Shown piece by piece: positions 12,869 through 22,981 of a DNA stretch of 64,000 nucleotides. The stretch comes from Gracilariopsis chorda. Taxonomy: Eukaryota > Rhodophyta > Florideophyceae > Gracilariales > Gracilariaceae. A program made the position numbers and the translations under genes. The DNA lies in the NCBI GenBank assembly GCA_003194525.1, contig NBIV01000115.1, forward strand, positions 124,001 to 188,000. Direction: 5' to 3'. Within the stretch, counting starts at the first letter, position 1. The number at the start of each line of letters is the position of its first letter. The notes below the pieces were generated by a model that worked only from the letters and a program-made list of their open reading frames with translations, did not search any database and was not told the DNA's origin.

Positions 12869-13306
12869 ATGCTTCGCGCGTTATCTTTGCGCCGTCTGTC
12901 AGCACATCTCCAGACCGCCAGGCCGCTATCAACAGCAACGCAAACAAGCGCCCTACAGATCACACAGCGCTGCGCCGAGAGGATCAACGAACTGAGCCGC
13001 CAACGCAACAAACACGTTGTACTTCGCGTGCAAGTGGACGGAGGCGGCTGCTCCGGATTCCAGTACGGCTTTGTACTAGAGGACTGGGATCAACAACCTC
13101 AACCGTCGCAACTCACAGACAAGCACGACATTCTTTTAGAACAAGACGGCGCGCACGTAATTGTGGATGATATGTCTCTCGCATACGTTTCAGGCTCCAA
13201 ACTTGACTTCGTTCAGGAGCTCATCAGCTCTTCATTTCGCGTCACGGAAAACCCCAACTCGGAAGCATCCTGCGGATGCGGCGTATCATTTTCGCCCAAA
13301 ACCTAA
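12869..13306 (+). CDS. ISCA2: mitochondrial iron-sulfur assembly protein, ISCA2/Isa2 type
   Basis: An A-type Fe-S assembly factor of 145 residues. Residues 1-25 are Arg/Ser/Leu-rich with no acidic residue, a typical mitochondrial presequence. The HesB/IscA fold follows, with the three conserved cysteines at C61 (GGGCSGF) and C135 and C137 (SCGCG near the C-terminus). With ISCA1 and IBA57 it matures 4Fe-4S proteins in the matrix. The Gly-rich GGGCSGFQY context and the gapped middle are closer to ISCA2 than to ISCA1. It runs convergently into uS4m with 64 bases between stops. Confidence 0.92.
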   Translation: MLRALSLRRLSAHLQTARPLSTATQTSALQITQRCAERINELSRQRNKHVVLRVQVDGGGCSGFQYGFVLEDWDQQPQPSQLTDKHDILLEQDGAHVIVDDMSLAYVSGSKLDFVQELISSSFRVTENPNSEASCGCGVSFSPKT

Positions 13307-13370
13307 GCAGTACGCGTGTTTCAGTCCGTGGCGCAAACAACATCAAGTGCGATCAGCGCTGTTGCAGTGG

Positions 13371-14177
13371 TTATCTATACGCGCGCATCGCTGCATGTGG
13401 GTTCAAATTGGCGTCTCGTATGTACGGGAATAGCGCGGCTCTGGTCATGGATCTGGCCTCCTCATCGGTGGGATGACGAACAAGAATGGCTGACAAACCG
13501 ACGCGATCAATTTCCATCCACGGCAGCATTCCCGCCGGATCATTTCTGGACACAATCCATGACGCGCCGCAACCAAAGCTCTGACGCATTTGAGCACAGT
13601 CAGTGGCCGCAAGGAATGCATTCTCCACGTGGTGAGATGCAATGCTCATCACATCGCCCGGTCGCATGCGATAACTCTTCACGCTAACAACGTCATTGTT
13701 GACGAGAACGTGCTCATGATAAATCCATTGTCTGGCCTGACTGGGGGTTTTAACGAATCCAGTACGATATAAGAATGTGTCTAATCTTAGTTCCAAGAGT
13801 CGTATCAGGTGAGCATCGGTGTTGTATCGAGTGCAAGTAGCCTCCTGTACGTATTTCTTGAACTTAGCGTCTCGCATGGCACCGTAGTAAAGACGCATCT
13901 TTTGCTTCTCGAAGAGGTGAATGGTGTTGAGTTGGGCGGCTACTGCTTTGTTTCTCACGGATCGCGGGGGTTGCTCGCCGAAAAAGGCGCGGGGGACGCC
14001 GCCGAGCAGTTTTGTTCGTTTTGGTTGCGAGTCGGCGTCCTTTGCGGCAACTAATCGACGGGTTACACGAGCGATTTTTCCCGTTGCTTGCGGCAGGCCC
14101 TCCCCTGTGGCCGGTCTCAAAAAGGTGCCTTCGCCAAACAGGCGGCGAAGGTTCTTGAGTTGGTAATTGACGGGCAT
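13371..14177 (-). CDS. ribosomal protein uS4, probably mitochondrial
   Basis: A 268-residue uS4-family protein of the small ribosomal subunit. The S4 RNA-binding domain covers about residues 128-180 (LELRLDTFLYRTGFVKTPSQ, then the HVLVNN loop and the RPGDVMSI strand). Residues 85-118 match the N-terminal uS4 helices (EKQKMRLYYGAMRDAKFKKYV). Compared with bacterial uS4 it has an N-terminal region of about 85 residues and a C-terminal extension of about 85 residues, as in mitochondrial versions. Red algal plastids usually encode their own rps4, which favours the mitochondrion. I start at the ATG at 14177; the frame is open to 14282 through a TTG. Confidence 0.88.
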   Translation of the reverse strand: MPVNYQLKNLRRLFGEGTFLRPATGEGLPQATGKIARVTRRLVAAKDADSQPKRTKLLGGVPRAFFGEQPPRSVRNKAVAAQLNTIHLFEKQKMRLYYGAMRDAKFKKYVQEATCTRYNTDAHLIRLLELRLDTFLYRTGFVKTPSQARQWIYHEHVLVNNDVVSVKSYRMRPGDVMSIASHHVENAFLAATDCAQMRQSFGCGASWIVSRNDPAGMLPWMEIDRVGLSAILVRHPTDEEARSMTRAALFPYIRDANLNPHAAMRAYR

Positions 14178-14875
14178 TGGCTTATGAGTGGTATAAACGA
14201 TTGATTCGGTGGAGGTTTGAGAAGTTTTCTGTAGGATTGCTGGCGTTGATCGACAGAAGTGGAGATGGATGAATTGGGTCAACTAGCGTGGTACCGTTGG
14301 TACCGGTTGATGAGTTGGTGAGCCCATGAAGGCGCGCTGACTTTGATCGCTCTGACATCACTGGGGCGATCCGAGCAGAGCTCACGGTCGACCAGCACGA
14401 AATCGGCGTACATATTCTATCTACGAAAGGTAGAATGTTGAATGGAGTGAGAAGAGAGAACAGCGTCTGTACACGAATGACACGTCGCCAACAGCGCTGC
14501 ACAGAACGTGCTGGAGTGCGGAAGTTTATACGAGCGAAATGAGCGCTGATTGTGAAGACTTCTCGCACTGAGTGCTCTTCGGCGACAATCCGCCTTTACT
14601 GTGCGCCGTACATTCTTAGAATCTAAGATACGCCTGAGCCGAGCTGCAAATGTCCACCCGCAACTTTTTGCTTTACAACTTGGGTCAGACGATTGACAGC
14701 AACGCCCCCACGAGCGCTTCCACGCGTAAATACGTTGGCGCACCGTTCTCGCACACATCTGTAATCTCACCACCATCGCCGACATCTTTGTTTAATCGAG
14801 CACAACCTGAGACAAAGTCGTCTTCCTTCTTGTCACAATTACACTGAAGGGTGCTCGCTGGGTGCTCGCTCTCTC
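14178..14875. other. spacer between uS4m and RING-H2 gene
   Basis: Divergent upstream region. It holds one TACCGTTGGTA motif. A minus-strand ATG frame of 122 codons (14417-14785) is very basic and Cys-rich, and a plus-strand 65-codon ATG frame at 14650-14847 could be an upstream ORF of the RING gene. Neither is supported further. Confidence 0.45.
14292..14302. promoter_or_regulatory. TACCGTTGGTA motif
   Basis: An exact copy 115 bases upstream of the uS4m ATG, inside an extended palindromic context (GGTACCGTTGGTACC). Confidence 0.5.
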
Positions 14876-15550
14876 ATGCTCATGGGCTTCGTCTCGTCCC
14901 TTGTGGACGCGTTTATAACCGCTTTAGTACCTGTGGCTTTCTTCGCTGTCGCACACACCTGCCTGCTGCTGTGTGCGCTCTTCATTTGGTCCTGCCGACT
15001 CGTCTCATCAATTGCATCAGCTATATTCCAAGTTGTGGACACTCTATCTCATCTTCAAACCAAGTCACTCGACTTGTCCGCGTTGCAACCACAGACAGCT
15101 TGGTCCTCCACGCGTCAACTCGCATTTAGAGCAATCGAACATCTGGCCGACATCGCCACCAACACGGCAGCATTAGTAACCAAAATTTGCATTCCACCTG
15201 AAACCGATGCATTCCTTGACAAGCACTGCCCCACAGTACAGCCTTCAACCCTTTCCCTTTCACAATCGTCAGGTGAGCGAATATGCACAATCTGTATAGA
15301 CAAGATGCCCGACGCCGCTCAAGTCAGGCAACTAAGATGTGCTCACATGTTTCATTCGTAAGTTGAAAGTGTTTTACTTCGAACTCGAGTTGCGCAACTC
15401 TAACATCTGTTTATGCCCCCACCATGTACCGCGCCTTATGTCGCTTCTTTCATACGCAGCGATTGTATTGACCATTGGTTCAGTCATGCGAATCGCTGTC
15501 CACTGTGTGCAACACACATAGTCCCACCCAACGCCATATCCGTTGCTTGA
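14876..15550 (+). CDS. RING-H2 finger membrane protein (E3 ubiquitin ligase), two exons
   Basis: Joined 14876-15357 and 15460-15550 across a 102-base GTAAGT...GCAG intron. The intron is proven by the domain: exon 1 stops inside a RING finger and exon 2 completes it in frame. The 190-residue product has a hydrophobic segment at about 10-45, a middle of unknown fold, and a C-terminal RING with ligands C137, C140, C155, H157, H160, C163, C174 and C177, the C3H2C3 pattern. After C163 comes IDHWF, typical of RING-H2 ligases. It probably recruits an E2 enzyme at a membrane. The first ATG in frame is used. Confidence 0.88.
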
Positions 15551-15703
15551 GCACGTCGCTCCTGCAGTGGGCTTATGAGGTGTTTTTGACCACTGGCTCT
15601 GTATCAACAAGCTACTCCCCTATTTCAGCACGTAGCTATGTGTAGAATTATCCGAAACTCTGTACCATATCGACGCCACAGCATATCGGTGTCACAGTGT
15701 ATT

Positions 15704-16493
15704 TTAAGTCACCAGTATTTGAAACCCCTTCTTCGTGATATGTTTTGGTAAGTCGCCATCATTAACATTGGAAGGAGGTGGTGGCTCAACGACCTTTGGA
15801 GCACTGCTCGAAGTTGTAGTCAACCGAATAATGGCCAAACCAATAGCACCGGCAACAGCAATGACCCATTTTATCACCCGATTCTCCACGCGTTCAACCG
15901 CCGTATATATTTCCGCCACAGACGTCTCCATGCGCTTTTCAATCGCGTTGATATCAGTTTTGAGCAGCGCGAAATCGGATTTTTCTAGAATGCTCAGTTC
16001 GGAACGCAAGCTTACAAATTCGTTTTTGGTCACCATCTGTCGTGAATGGTGCCGATTCGCATGTTGACTTACTCGGACCATTGCATCGGTTATGGTTTCA
16101 CTTTGAGCTTGAGAAAAACCGCCTGCTTTCAAGAAACTGATCTGAAATGTGTTCGGTATCAAGTGTCAGCGCACGGCACAAAGTAAACGCAAGTAGGGTA
16201 CGACTTTCGTCAGAAAGGCAATCGCGGACGCGCAAAACAAACGTAACGGGATGGACCTGTTTGACGTGCAGACATCATACCATTCTATGCGTGTCGAAAA
16301 TAAGGGGTGATTCGGTGAAAATGGCTTCTTCTAGTGGCGCGTTGTTATGCGATGTTATGCCCATGTTGGTGTGCATATGCTGGTTGTGCTGTGGGGGGTT
16401 TTGATGCTTGGAGCACATCTTTCGACGAGGACTGGCAAAACTGTCGTGAGCGGCGCGCAAGAAGCGGGTGTAATATCGTTGTGCGAACGTCAT
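15704..16493 (-). CDS. DUF1640 (CCDC90/MCUR1-like) mitochondrial coiled-coil protein, two exons
   Basis: Exon 1 is 16493-16281 and exon 2 is 16141-15704, with a 139-base intron (GTATGA...TTTCAG). Joining them creates FDTHRMISFLKAGGFSQAQS, the diagnostic start of the DUF1640 domain (FDTH..v..L...GF...Qae), which supports the splice. The product has 216 residues: a presequence-like N-terminus (MTFAQRYYTRFLRAA), the domain at 65-80, a coiled coil including LEKSDFALL, and one membrane segment near residues 155-175 (VIKWVIAVAGAIGLAII), followed by a Pro-rich tail. Animal relatives sit in the inner mitochondrial membrane and affect calcium uptake; a plant or algal role is not established. A second GTAAGT...ACAG pair 39 bases apart lies within exon 2, probably not used. 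Confidence 0.85.
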
Positions 16494-18111
16494 GACAAAA
16501 ATGTGAACGGCACGGAAGGTGAGACGATTGATTAAGATTGGAGAGGTTGGCTGAAGAATGATTGTCGATGAGTAGGTAGTGCATGAAGAGGAATGACTAT
16601 CCCTATTCTGCTGGTGTGGTGCGAGAGGCTCGAGTGGGGACGATTGTCGGACAAGCAGCAACTATATCTGGTCCAATGTAAGTACTGCTTAGCAGTGCTT
16701 GACGTTGAAACATTCAATATGGGGCTGATTTGAATTAAGCGCTTGCTCGCCCTTCGAGTGCCAAGACGGGAAGCACTTCTGTTAACAGGATGCGAAGGAG
16801 AAGAGAGCAAACCAAGAGTTACTGAAAGAGCGAGTAGATGAGCCGTGAGGCCTTGTAAGAGATGGAACAGTTATTGTAGGGGTGATGTTGGCCACGCGTC
16901 ACTGAAAATTATGAGCAAAATTGAATTGCTTAATACGAGCCTCTATGGTTCAGCGGCGATGGTGTCTTCACGTTCACTAACCATCTAAGCATCTCTGCGC
17001 CGCAATAACGGCATGAAGAGCGAACGCTAGCTTTACCCCACGGTGAAGATATGCTTAGGCGTGGCTACACCTCCGGGTTGCCGCCCACATTCAGGATCGC
17101 GTATTGTAATAGAGGAAGAGCGGGTTTTTGATGAAATTGGGTGGAGAGAGAGCTCGTCACAAGTTGGCAGGTATCCATATGACCACATAGATCACTTTCT
17201 TCAAGAAAGATTCTTGAGCAAATGTGAATCAAAGCCGATAGTCTCAAGTCATTTTGGATGAAAGGGCCTGTTCTCGTTCTGAACGTAAGATCGGAGCGCT
17301 GGCAAGGTACCGACGGTGCACTCAGAGCATGGACTGAAAGAAGCAGCTTCGCTTGATGAAGCTTTACAAACGCCAAACCGTGCAGGATTATGGTAAATCA
17401 CTGTTGGTCCCACTTTGGTGAATGAACGCCATCGAAAGGGGGCATGAGTGTGGCCGTGCTTTACTTTGGAGTGAGAAGGCGAAGTCCCGAAGTGCCGGGT
17501 TAGGAATGAGATGAAATAGCACGTGCGAAGCCCTAGCGGGTACAGGCGGGATTCAGTTTCACTGTTTGTTGGACTCTCATCCATGTGCTGACGTTCCTGT
17601 TGACGCGATTTGATGGACGCGGAATAGCAAAACAATTATATCTGCTTTGGAAGCTTGTCAATGACATCGAACCTCATAATTGAACTTCAAGGAACGCAGA
17701 AGTTTTGTTGGAGCTGTGTGATGTGAAGGGCGGTGCAGGTCAAAGTGCACACGATTCTATTTCGTTATCACTGTCTAATGTGTCATCTGCGACGAGGCCG
17801 TTTGCATCACGTGGACAAAGTTTCAAACGCCAGGCCAGCTACCTGGTTCCGTTTTCGAGTACAAACGCCCAAGCTGTATCAACAACCGTAGATACGCGTG
17901 TAACGACAGCGTTCGTCTCCGATCGCTATGGCACAGTTTCACTTGCGACCTGCTTTGTGAGCACGGTAACGCTGATACGTTCGTGTGCTGAAGGCACAAA
18001 ATGGACGTGTGGTACTATTGGCTACCAATCGCTTTGGGAAACGCGGATACGAGCCCCAGTTTAACTCAATTGCTTCACCGCTCCAGTACCAGGAATGACG
18101 GAGCCTCAGCC

Positions 18112-18312
18112 TCACTGGCAACCTGTGGGACCGACAAAAAATGAATCTTGCGCGGTGACTTTCATCAGTTTCACTCCGAGCATTTCGTAGCCCAGACGGA
18201 ATGCAGTGGTGTGCCGCTTCGCAGGGGTCTGATCACGCGGGAATCGCCAACGATACTGAGGCACAGCAACGTGTTCCGGCGTCATGTTCTGCCGGCGTTG
18301 ATACGTAAACAA
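18112..18312 (-). CDS. possible exon of an unidentified small protein
   Basis: A pyrimidine-rich tract ending CTGCAG (18313-18318) precedes an open stretch of 66 codons that begins in phase and contains MTPEHVAVPQYRWRFPRDQT, with codon choice like nearby genes, ending in TGA. It could be the last exon of a small protein, or start at its own ATG at 18282. No domain recognised and no upstream exon identified. Confidence 0.3.
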   Translation of the reverse strand: MFTYQRRQNMTPEHVAVPQYRWRFPRDQTPAKRHTTAFRLGYEMLGVKLMKVTAQDSFFVGPTGCQ

Positions 18313-19130
18313 CTGCAGGAAAACAAAGTGGATCTGCAGCTGGATCAAAGTTGGAACATGAGCCTTTGACACAGAGATGTGGTTCTAGAAGCAGTAAGCT
18401 GAGATTAGAAGAGATACTTTCCGTGACAATAAACAAGAACATCAAGGACTGGGAACCCTAGTTGATGCCATATCGCATTGAACCTGCCCTTTGCAACGTA
18501 GTCTACTCCCCGTACGATTTCGCAGCACAACCTACAGTGCGAGAGCATGGCAGTTGCACGACAGGAAAAGGAAGAAATGTTGTTCAAAAAAGGAGGAGGG
18601 GTAGATTATGAGCGTACGTACCAAAGGGAGGCAGTTGAGGCAGATGTGGAACATTTTGCTAGGCAAAAGGGTGCAAGAAGCGCCCCAACAAGACGCGAAG
18701 AAGTATCATCATGACAGAGGACGATCTCTCAATCGCGCCCGCCAAGACGGTGATCCGCCCTGTCGTGGACAGAGTGGACAACATTTGGTCATGCGGCGTC
18801 AGCGCCACATCTTCTCGGCGAATCGAAGGGAATCCGTAAAAACCTTCCACTTTCCTAAGGGCACGCAAACTCCAGTCAACTCCGCGAGATCATCAGGGCC
18901 GGAAGCAAAGCCCAAATGTCAAGCAAGGAGTGAGACACCTGGACTAATTAAACGTCAGTTTGCTCCGAAGGGCCAACCAAATCTCTCCCCACCCCATACG
19001 CGAGGTGAAGTCAACAAAAAAGCAGCATTGAGAAAAGTGGCGCTGCTCTTTGCCACCTCCACTTCAGCCATGGCGGGGGCCGCAACCAAGAATAAATATT
19101 TGCGCGCCATTTTTTGGTGCGCCGTGTGTG

Positions 19131-19169
19131 TACCAAGGGTATGACGGCACACATCTGGTGCCGTTGGTA
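19131..19169. promoter_or_regulatory. TACCAAGGGTA and TGCCGTTGGTA motifs
   Basis: An exact reverse-orientation copy at 19131-19141 and a one-mismatch copy at 19159-19169, 284 and 256 bases upstream of the NF-YB start. Paired motifs as at 7102-7121. Confidence 0.5.
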
Positions 19170-19424
19170 CGTAGCCAAAATAGCCAAGCGCGCGCCAGTT
19201 CTACGTTTGGCATATACACTCGCTTCAAAGTCTGGAAGCGTGCTTCACCTCAACCCGTGACTCCTCCTCCCTTACAAAACTGTGAGCTTCCGTAAGCGTT
19301 AGTTTCCTCTGTTTGCCGCCAATCGCCTTGGTCTTAAAAACTCGTTGACTGCTTGCTGCTGGAGAAAGTCTTGAATTGACCCTGTTATCCTTTCATTCTT
19401 GCGGAGTCGGACTGGGGCTTTGCA

Positions 19425-19799
19425 ATGGCAGAGACACAAAACGAAGAACCGGATCAGGGAGTTCGCGAACAGGACCGGTTTCTCCCCACCGCCAACATCG
19501 CCCGAATTATGAAGAAAGCGCTGCCGGGAAACGCCAAGGTGGCAAAAGACGGAAAGGACACCGTCCAAGAATGCGTATCGGAGTTCGTCAGCTTCATTAC
19601 TTCAGAAGCTTCAGACAAGTGTCAACGGGAAAAACGAAAGACCATTAACGGCGATGACATCTTGTGGGCGATGAGCACGCTGGGCTTCGACAAGTACATC
19701 GAACCGCTCAAACATTACCTCGCACGGTACCGAGAAACCGTAATGCAAGAAAAAGGAGAAGACACCAAAAACACCGACACGAAGCCCACAACAGCTTAA
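19425..19799 (+). CDS. NFYB: CCAAT-binding factor subunit NF-YB/HAP3
   Basis: A 124-residue histone-fold protein with the complete NF-YB core: [18 protein letters not shown], then [29 protein letters not shown] and [13 protein letters not shown]. These residues pair with NF-YC and, with NF-YA, bind CCAAT boxes in nuclear promoters. The acidic N-terminus and the Lys/Thr-rich C-terminus are short, so the protein is nearly only the conserved core. The start is the first ATG in frame. Some NF-YB paralogues (LEC1 type) differ at an Asp in the core; subtype is not assigned here. Confidence 0.95.
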   Translation: MAETQNEEPDQGVREQDRFLPTANIARIMKKALPGNAKVAKDGKDTVQECVSEFVSFITSEASDKCQREKRKTINGDDILWAMSTLGFDKYIEPLKHYLARYRETVMQEKGEDTKNTDTKPTTA

Positions 19800-20218
19800 C
19801 TTGTACCCCACTCGGGAACGCCTCAAAAACGCCCGTGCGGTCGTTGTACGGCTCTCTAGCAGTTGTAAAGATGTCGTTCACGTTGTGCGCTCGGCATATT
19901 GCGTTGTAAAGAAACGAGCCGCGTGTATGCGCACAACATGGCTAGTATTGTTTGTTTGTAAAGCTTCATTGCCTCATACTTTATGTCTACCACGTCATGA
20001 GCGCGGCGGTTACGACCATTGGCGACCTTTTGCGGCTGTTCATTCGCAGATTAAATGTGCGTCGATATACTGTAACCGCGTCGCGAACGCATCACGAGTG
20101 GACAAGTGCCGGACGCTCGTCGCCGCGAGGCGCTTTCGCACCGGCCCCCCATCCGCAGTCCTCAAATCTCCACCACATCTTCAATTCCGCACCCACACAG
20201 TTCTAATCTCGTCGTGCG
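19800..20218. other. spacer NF-YB to BtuF-like gene
   Basis: 419 bases between two co-oriented genes. It holds the NF-YB 3' region and the next promoter. No motif copy and no ORF I would support. Confidence 0.5.
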
Positions 20219-21172
20219 ATGCCGCCTGGCCCGCCTTCGCTGCGCATTGTTTCGCTGCTGCCCAGCGCAACTGAGATCGTCTTCGCGCTCGGTGCGGGTG
20301 ACCATGTGGTTGGCGTAACGCATGAATGCGATTTCCCACCCGCGGCCACTCGTTTGCCGCAATGTACGGCCAATTTGCTGCCTCCCAACCTCTCTGCCAA
20401 GCAAATTGATGACGCCGTGGCTCGTGTTCTCACCGAAGATCCTCACTCCATCTACCGACTTGAAGCCGATACAGTGCGCGAGTTGAAACCGGATGTGATC
20501 ATTACTCAGAGCCTCTGTGCCGTGTGCGCTGTGCCAGAGTCCACTGTTCGTGATATCTCATGCAACTTTCCGTTTGAGTGCCGTGTAGTATCTTCCGATC
20601 CCCATTCTTTGATACAACTGTTTGAAAGCATTCTGTACATCGGACGCGCTATTGGATACGAAAAGGAAGCTGTTGCCCTTGTGGTTGATCTGAAAGCGCG
20701 ATTAGCTCGAGTGCAACAGCTTCCCATACCTGCAAATCCACCAAACGTCGCAGTTATTGAATGGCCCGATCCCCCATATGCGCCTGGCCATTGGGTGCCG
20801 GACATGATATCATACGCCAAGGGGACTTGCGTACTTGGCAAGCCCGGACACAAATCAGAACGGATATCTTGGCAACAACTTGCCCAGCTTCAGGTCGATG
20901 TTGTGATATGTGCGTTTTGTGGCTACGATCTCTATCGTAATCAGATTGAATGCGACAAAGTCAGAAGTCAAAACGAGTGGAAAGCGTTTGTGAAAGGTGC
21001 CAATGTTTATGCCACCAATGCAAGCGCATACTTTTCAAGACCGGGAAATCGCCTTGTTGACGGTACTGAGTTGCTTGCTTTCCTTCTTCATCGTGTTGAG
21101 GCTTACCGCCCACCTCGTACTTCTGCTTCTCAATTGCGTAACGGCGAATGGGTTGACGTTGCTGATCTCTAA
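20219..21172 (+). CDS. BtuF-like (cobalamin/siderophore-binding) protein without signal peptide
   Basis: A 317-residue member of the bacterial helical-backbone periplasmic-binding superfamily (COG0614). The N-terminus RIVSLLPSATEIVFALGAGD, then GVTHECDFPP, and VIITQSLCAVCAV are close to the cobalamin-binding-type proteins of cyanobacteria and proteobacteria. Those proteins deliver B12 or iron chelates to an ABC importer. Here there is no signal peptide, lipobox or transit peptide; the conserved strand starts at residue 8, so the product should be cytosolic and its job is probably not import as in bacteria. The start is the ATG at 20219. An origin by transfer from a bacterium is likely on family grounds. 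Confidence 0.8.
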   Translation: MPPGPPSLRIVSLLPSATEIVFALGAGDHVVGVTHECDFPPAATRLPQCTANLLPPNLSAKQIDDAVARVLTEDPHSIYRLEADTVRELKPDVIITQSLCAVCAVPESTVRDISCNFPFECRVVSSDPHSLIQLFESILYIGRAIGYEKEAVALVVDLKARLARVQQLPIPANPPNVAVIEWPDPPYAPGHWVPDMISYAKGTCVLGKPGHKSERISWQQLAQLQVDVVICAFCGYDLYRNQIECDKVRSQNEWKAFVKGANVYATNASAYFSRPGNRLVDGTELLAFLLHRVEAYRPPRTSASQLRNGEWVDVADL

Positions 21173-21982
21173 ATGCTTTTCTTTACCGCAGCAATGTACC
21201 TACAGCTCATTAATGGGACGCTGGGCTGCTTACCTTATTTATCATCCATTCCTCTTATGCCTTTATCGGTTTTTGTACAAACGAAAAACCCGCCATCTAG
21301 CTTCTACGGGAATGTAATTACTACACCTGTATTCGGATGTAGCACGTACTGAGGATGACAAGCATTTCACCTCCTTATCACATACGAGGGGCTCTACGTT
21401 TATCTCTTGAATCAAGAACCAGTAGTGATGTAGTTTCACAAGGTACAGAACACAGTCTACACATGAGCGTTTTCGCCTCTACATTCTCCTATAGTGAATA
21501 ACCTTTCAGAGTGGGTTACATGAACCATCGTTCGGAGCGCTAGATGAACTGCGATTCCTTCAGCGCATTAACCACATATTAGTAGCCATTGGCCATCACA
21601 AGTTCCATTTGCTTGCACTACGTGCCTGTGTATGCGGGTCAGTGTGCCTAACTTCAATGTGTCACAGCTTCAACCATGAAGTAGCACAAAGGCTTCACTC
21701 TTGCGTAGATAACTAGATAACTTTTATGTCCTTGTTGTTACCGGGCTACATTATTACACGAAGTATTAAGCAAGTTGCGTGAAGACGTTCTTGGATTTCA
21801 CTTGGTCTTTGCAGATGACGTAAGATAGAGAGTGTGAAATGAGATGAGTACCTATCTTTGTATACTCCAGTCGGGCAAATATCTGATGCGCGACTGCAAA
21901 GTCGCACCCCCCACCGAATTCCGAACTAAAGCACAACCCGGAGCCCGAAGACTATAATCAACCGAGACACAATGAAGAACCG
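21173..21982. other. convergent intergenic stretch
   Basis: About 800 AT-rich bases between convergent genes. I see no ORF, repeat or motif copy. Confidence 0.55.
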
Positions 21983-22981
21983 TTAACTTGGTTTCATCTG
22001 TGCTCCCACGCAACGTTCTCTTGTGATAATGAACATTTCAGCGGTCCCTGATTGAAATGAGCTTGGCTTGTTCTGGCTAAAGGATTTAGGGGACAGAGAA
22101 GTCCGCCAGCTCAAGGGAGTTGGCGGAGGAACTGCCAGTATTGCGGCCCAAATGCTGCCGTGCTCCGCACTGCAAAGTTGTTGCACCGTTTTTCGAGTAG
22201 ATTGTAGGCACTCGTTGGCCAACTGAGACGAGCAGTAGCCTTTGAACGTGGTCACAAGTACCTGTACTCCCTCTCTGATCTTGGGAGCACAATAAGATAA
22301 GTGAGAGTCTCCTCTTGGACCTGTTGTATCGCAATTGTAAACGAATTCTTGTACTTGATCCATGAGGTCTAATGTATCTTCTTCGCCCTGGCCGGAAAGA
22401 ATGGCTTCGGCATCCAAAATTATATTCCCAGGAACGTGGACGACCCTTGTATTCCGTAAGATTTCGTGTTGTCTCAACAGGGCTTTGGAATCTATCGACG
22501 GAGGAAGACGAAGTGGGGCGCGTCCTGTCGACACTAACAAAGTTGTTGGTCCAAAAGCATGTAGTGCATTACGGACCCGTGCTGATGGTTTCTTTGAGCT
22601 GATAGGTATTGATACGAAACGTGGTTCGTGGTCTTCTGCCCGCGAAATAGCGGGAAGCCCATATGAATAGAACGAATTCTGTTGTAAGTGCAAATATAAA
22701 TGGGTCTTCGTGAGGATCGCTGAGTTCACTCCTTCGGTTTTTGGATCGGTTATAACTGTTACGTTAGAGTTGAGCTCTTGGAACACTGGTTGAAAGAAAA
22801 GGTTGAGAACGCTCGTAACAGCAGCCGTTTGGTACCCGCTTGGCAAGTTGAGACTATCTGCATGAACAATACAACTGGTAGGAATGAAAAAAACCACGCT
22901 GACTCGATTCGTGTGTAAAAGAAGAGAGTCGCGCGGATTGGTCCGAACAACACAATGTCCAAAGTTCACATCCTTGGCCAT
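21983..22981 (-). CDS. hypothetical protein, possibly the 3' part of a spliced gene
   Basis: An open frame of 332 codons from an ATG. I do not recognise a family. The sequence is ordinary in composition, with a beta-rich first half (VSVVFFIPTSCIVHAD, then LNLFFQPVFQELNSNVTVIT), no signal peptide and no clear membrane span. Just upstream of the ATG on the minus strand a CACTACAG could be a splice acceptor, after which the frame would read CWDMAKD, so an upstream exon may exist. A minus-strand open stretch at 23239-23436 with protein-like content is one candidate. Unusual C-terminus: Ser/Pro-rich. Confidence 0.5.
   Translation of the reverse strand: MAKDVNFGHCVVRTNPRDSLLLHTNRVSVVFFIPTSCIVHADSLNLPSGYQTAAVTSVLNLFFQPVFQELNSNVTVITDPKTEGVNSAILTKTHLYLHLQQNSFYSYGLPAISRAEDHEPRFVSIPISSKKPSARVRNALHAFGPTTLLVSTGRAPLRLPPSIDSKALLRQHEILRNTRVVHVPGNIILDAEAILSGQGEEDTLDLMDQVQEFVYNCDTTGPRGDSHLSYCAPKIREGVQVLVTTFKGYCSSQLANECLQSTRKTVQQLCSAEHGSIWAAILAVPPPTPLSWRTSLSPKSFSQNKPSSFQSGTAEMFIITRERCVGAQMKPS

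Larger units (their letters stand above)
16494..19424. other. gene-poor stretch, possible short exons
   Basis: No named gene. The best candidate is a minus-strand exon at 18112-18312 (listed separately). A plus-strand ATG frame of 178 codons (18608-19144) is basic and low in hydrophobic residues with no domain. A minus frame at 17249-17635 and a plus frame at 17705-18064 are open but uninterpretable. The last 300 bases form the NF-YB promoter region. Confidence 0.5.

Noticed and set aside
15995-16070. Second intron (39 bases, GTAAGT...ACAG) in the DUF1640 gene
   Set aside because: Far shorter than the other introns and the frame reads through it with a plausible linker.
18608-19144. 178-codon plus-strand ATG frame
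   Set aside because: Composition is basic and low in hydrophobic residues, no domain, and it overlaps the NF-YB promoter motifs.
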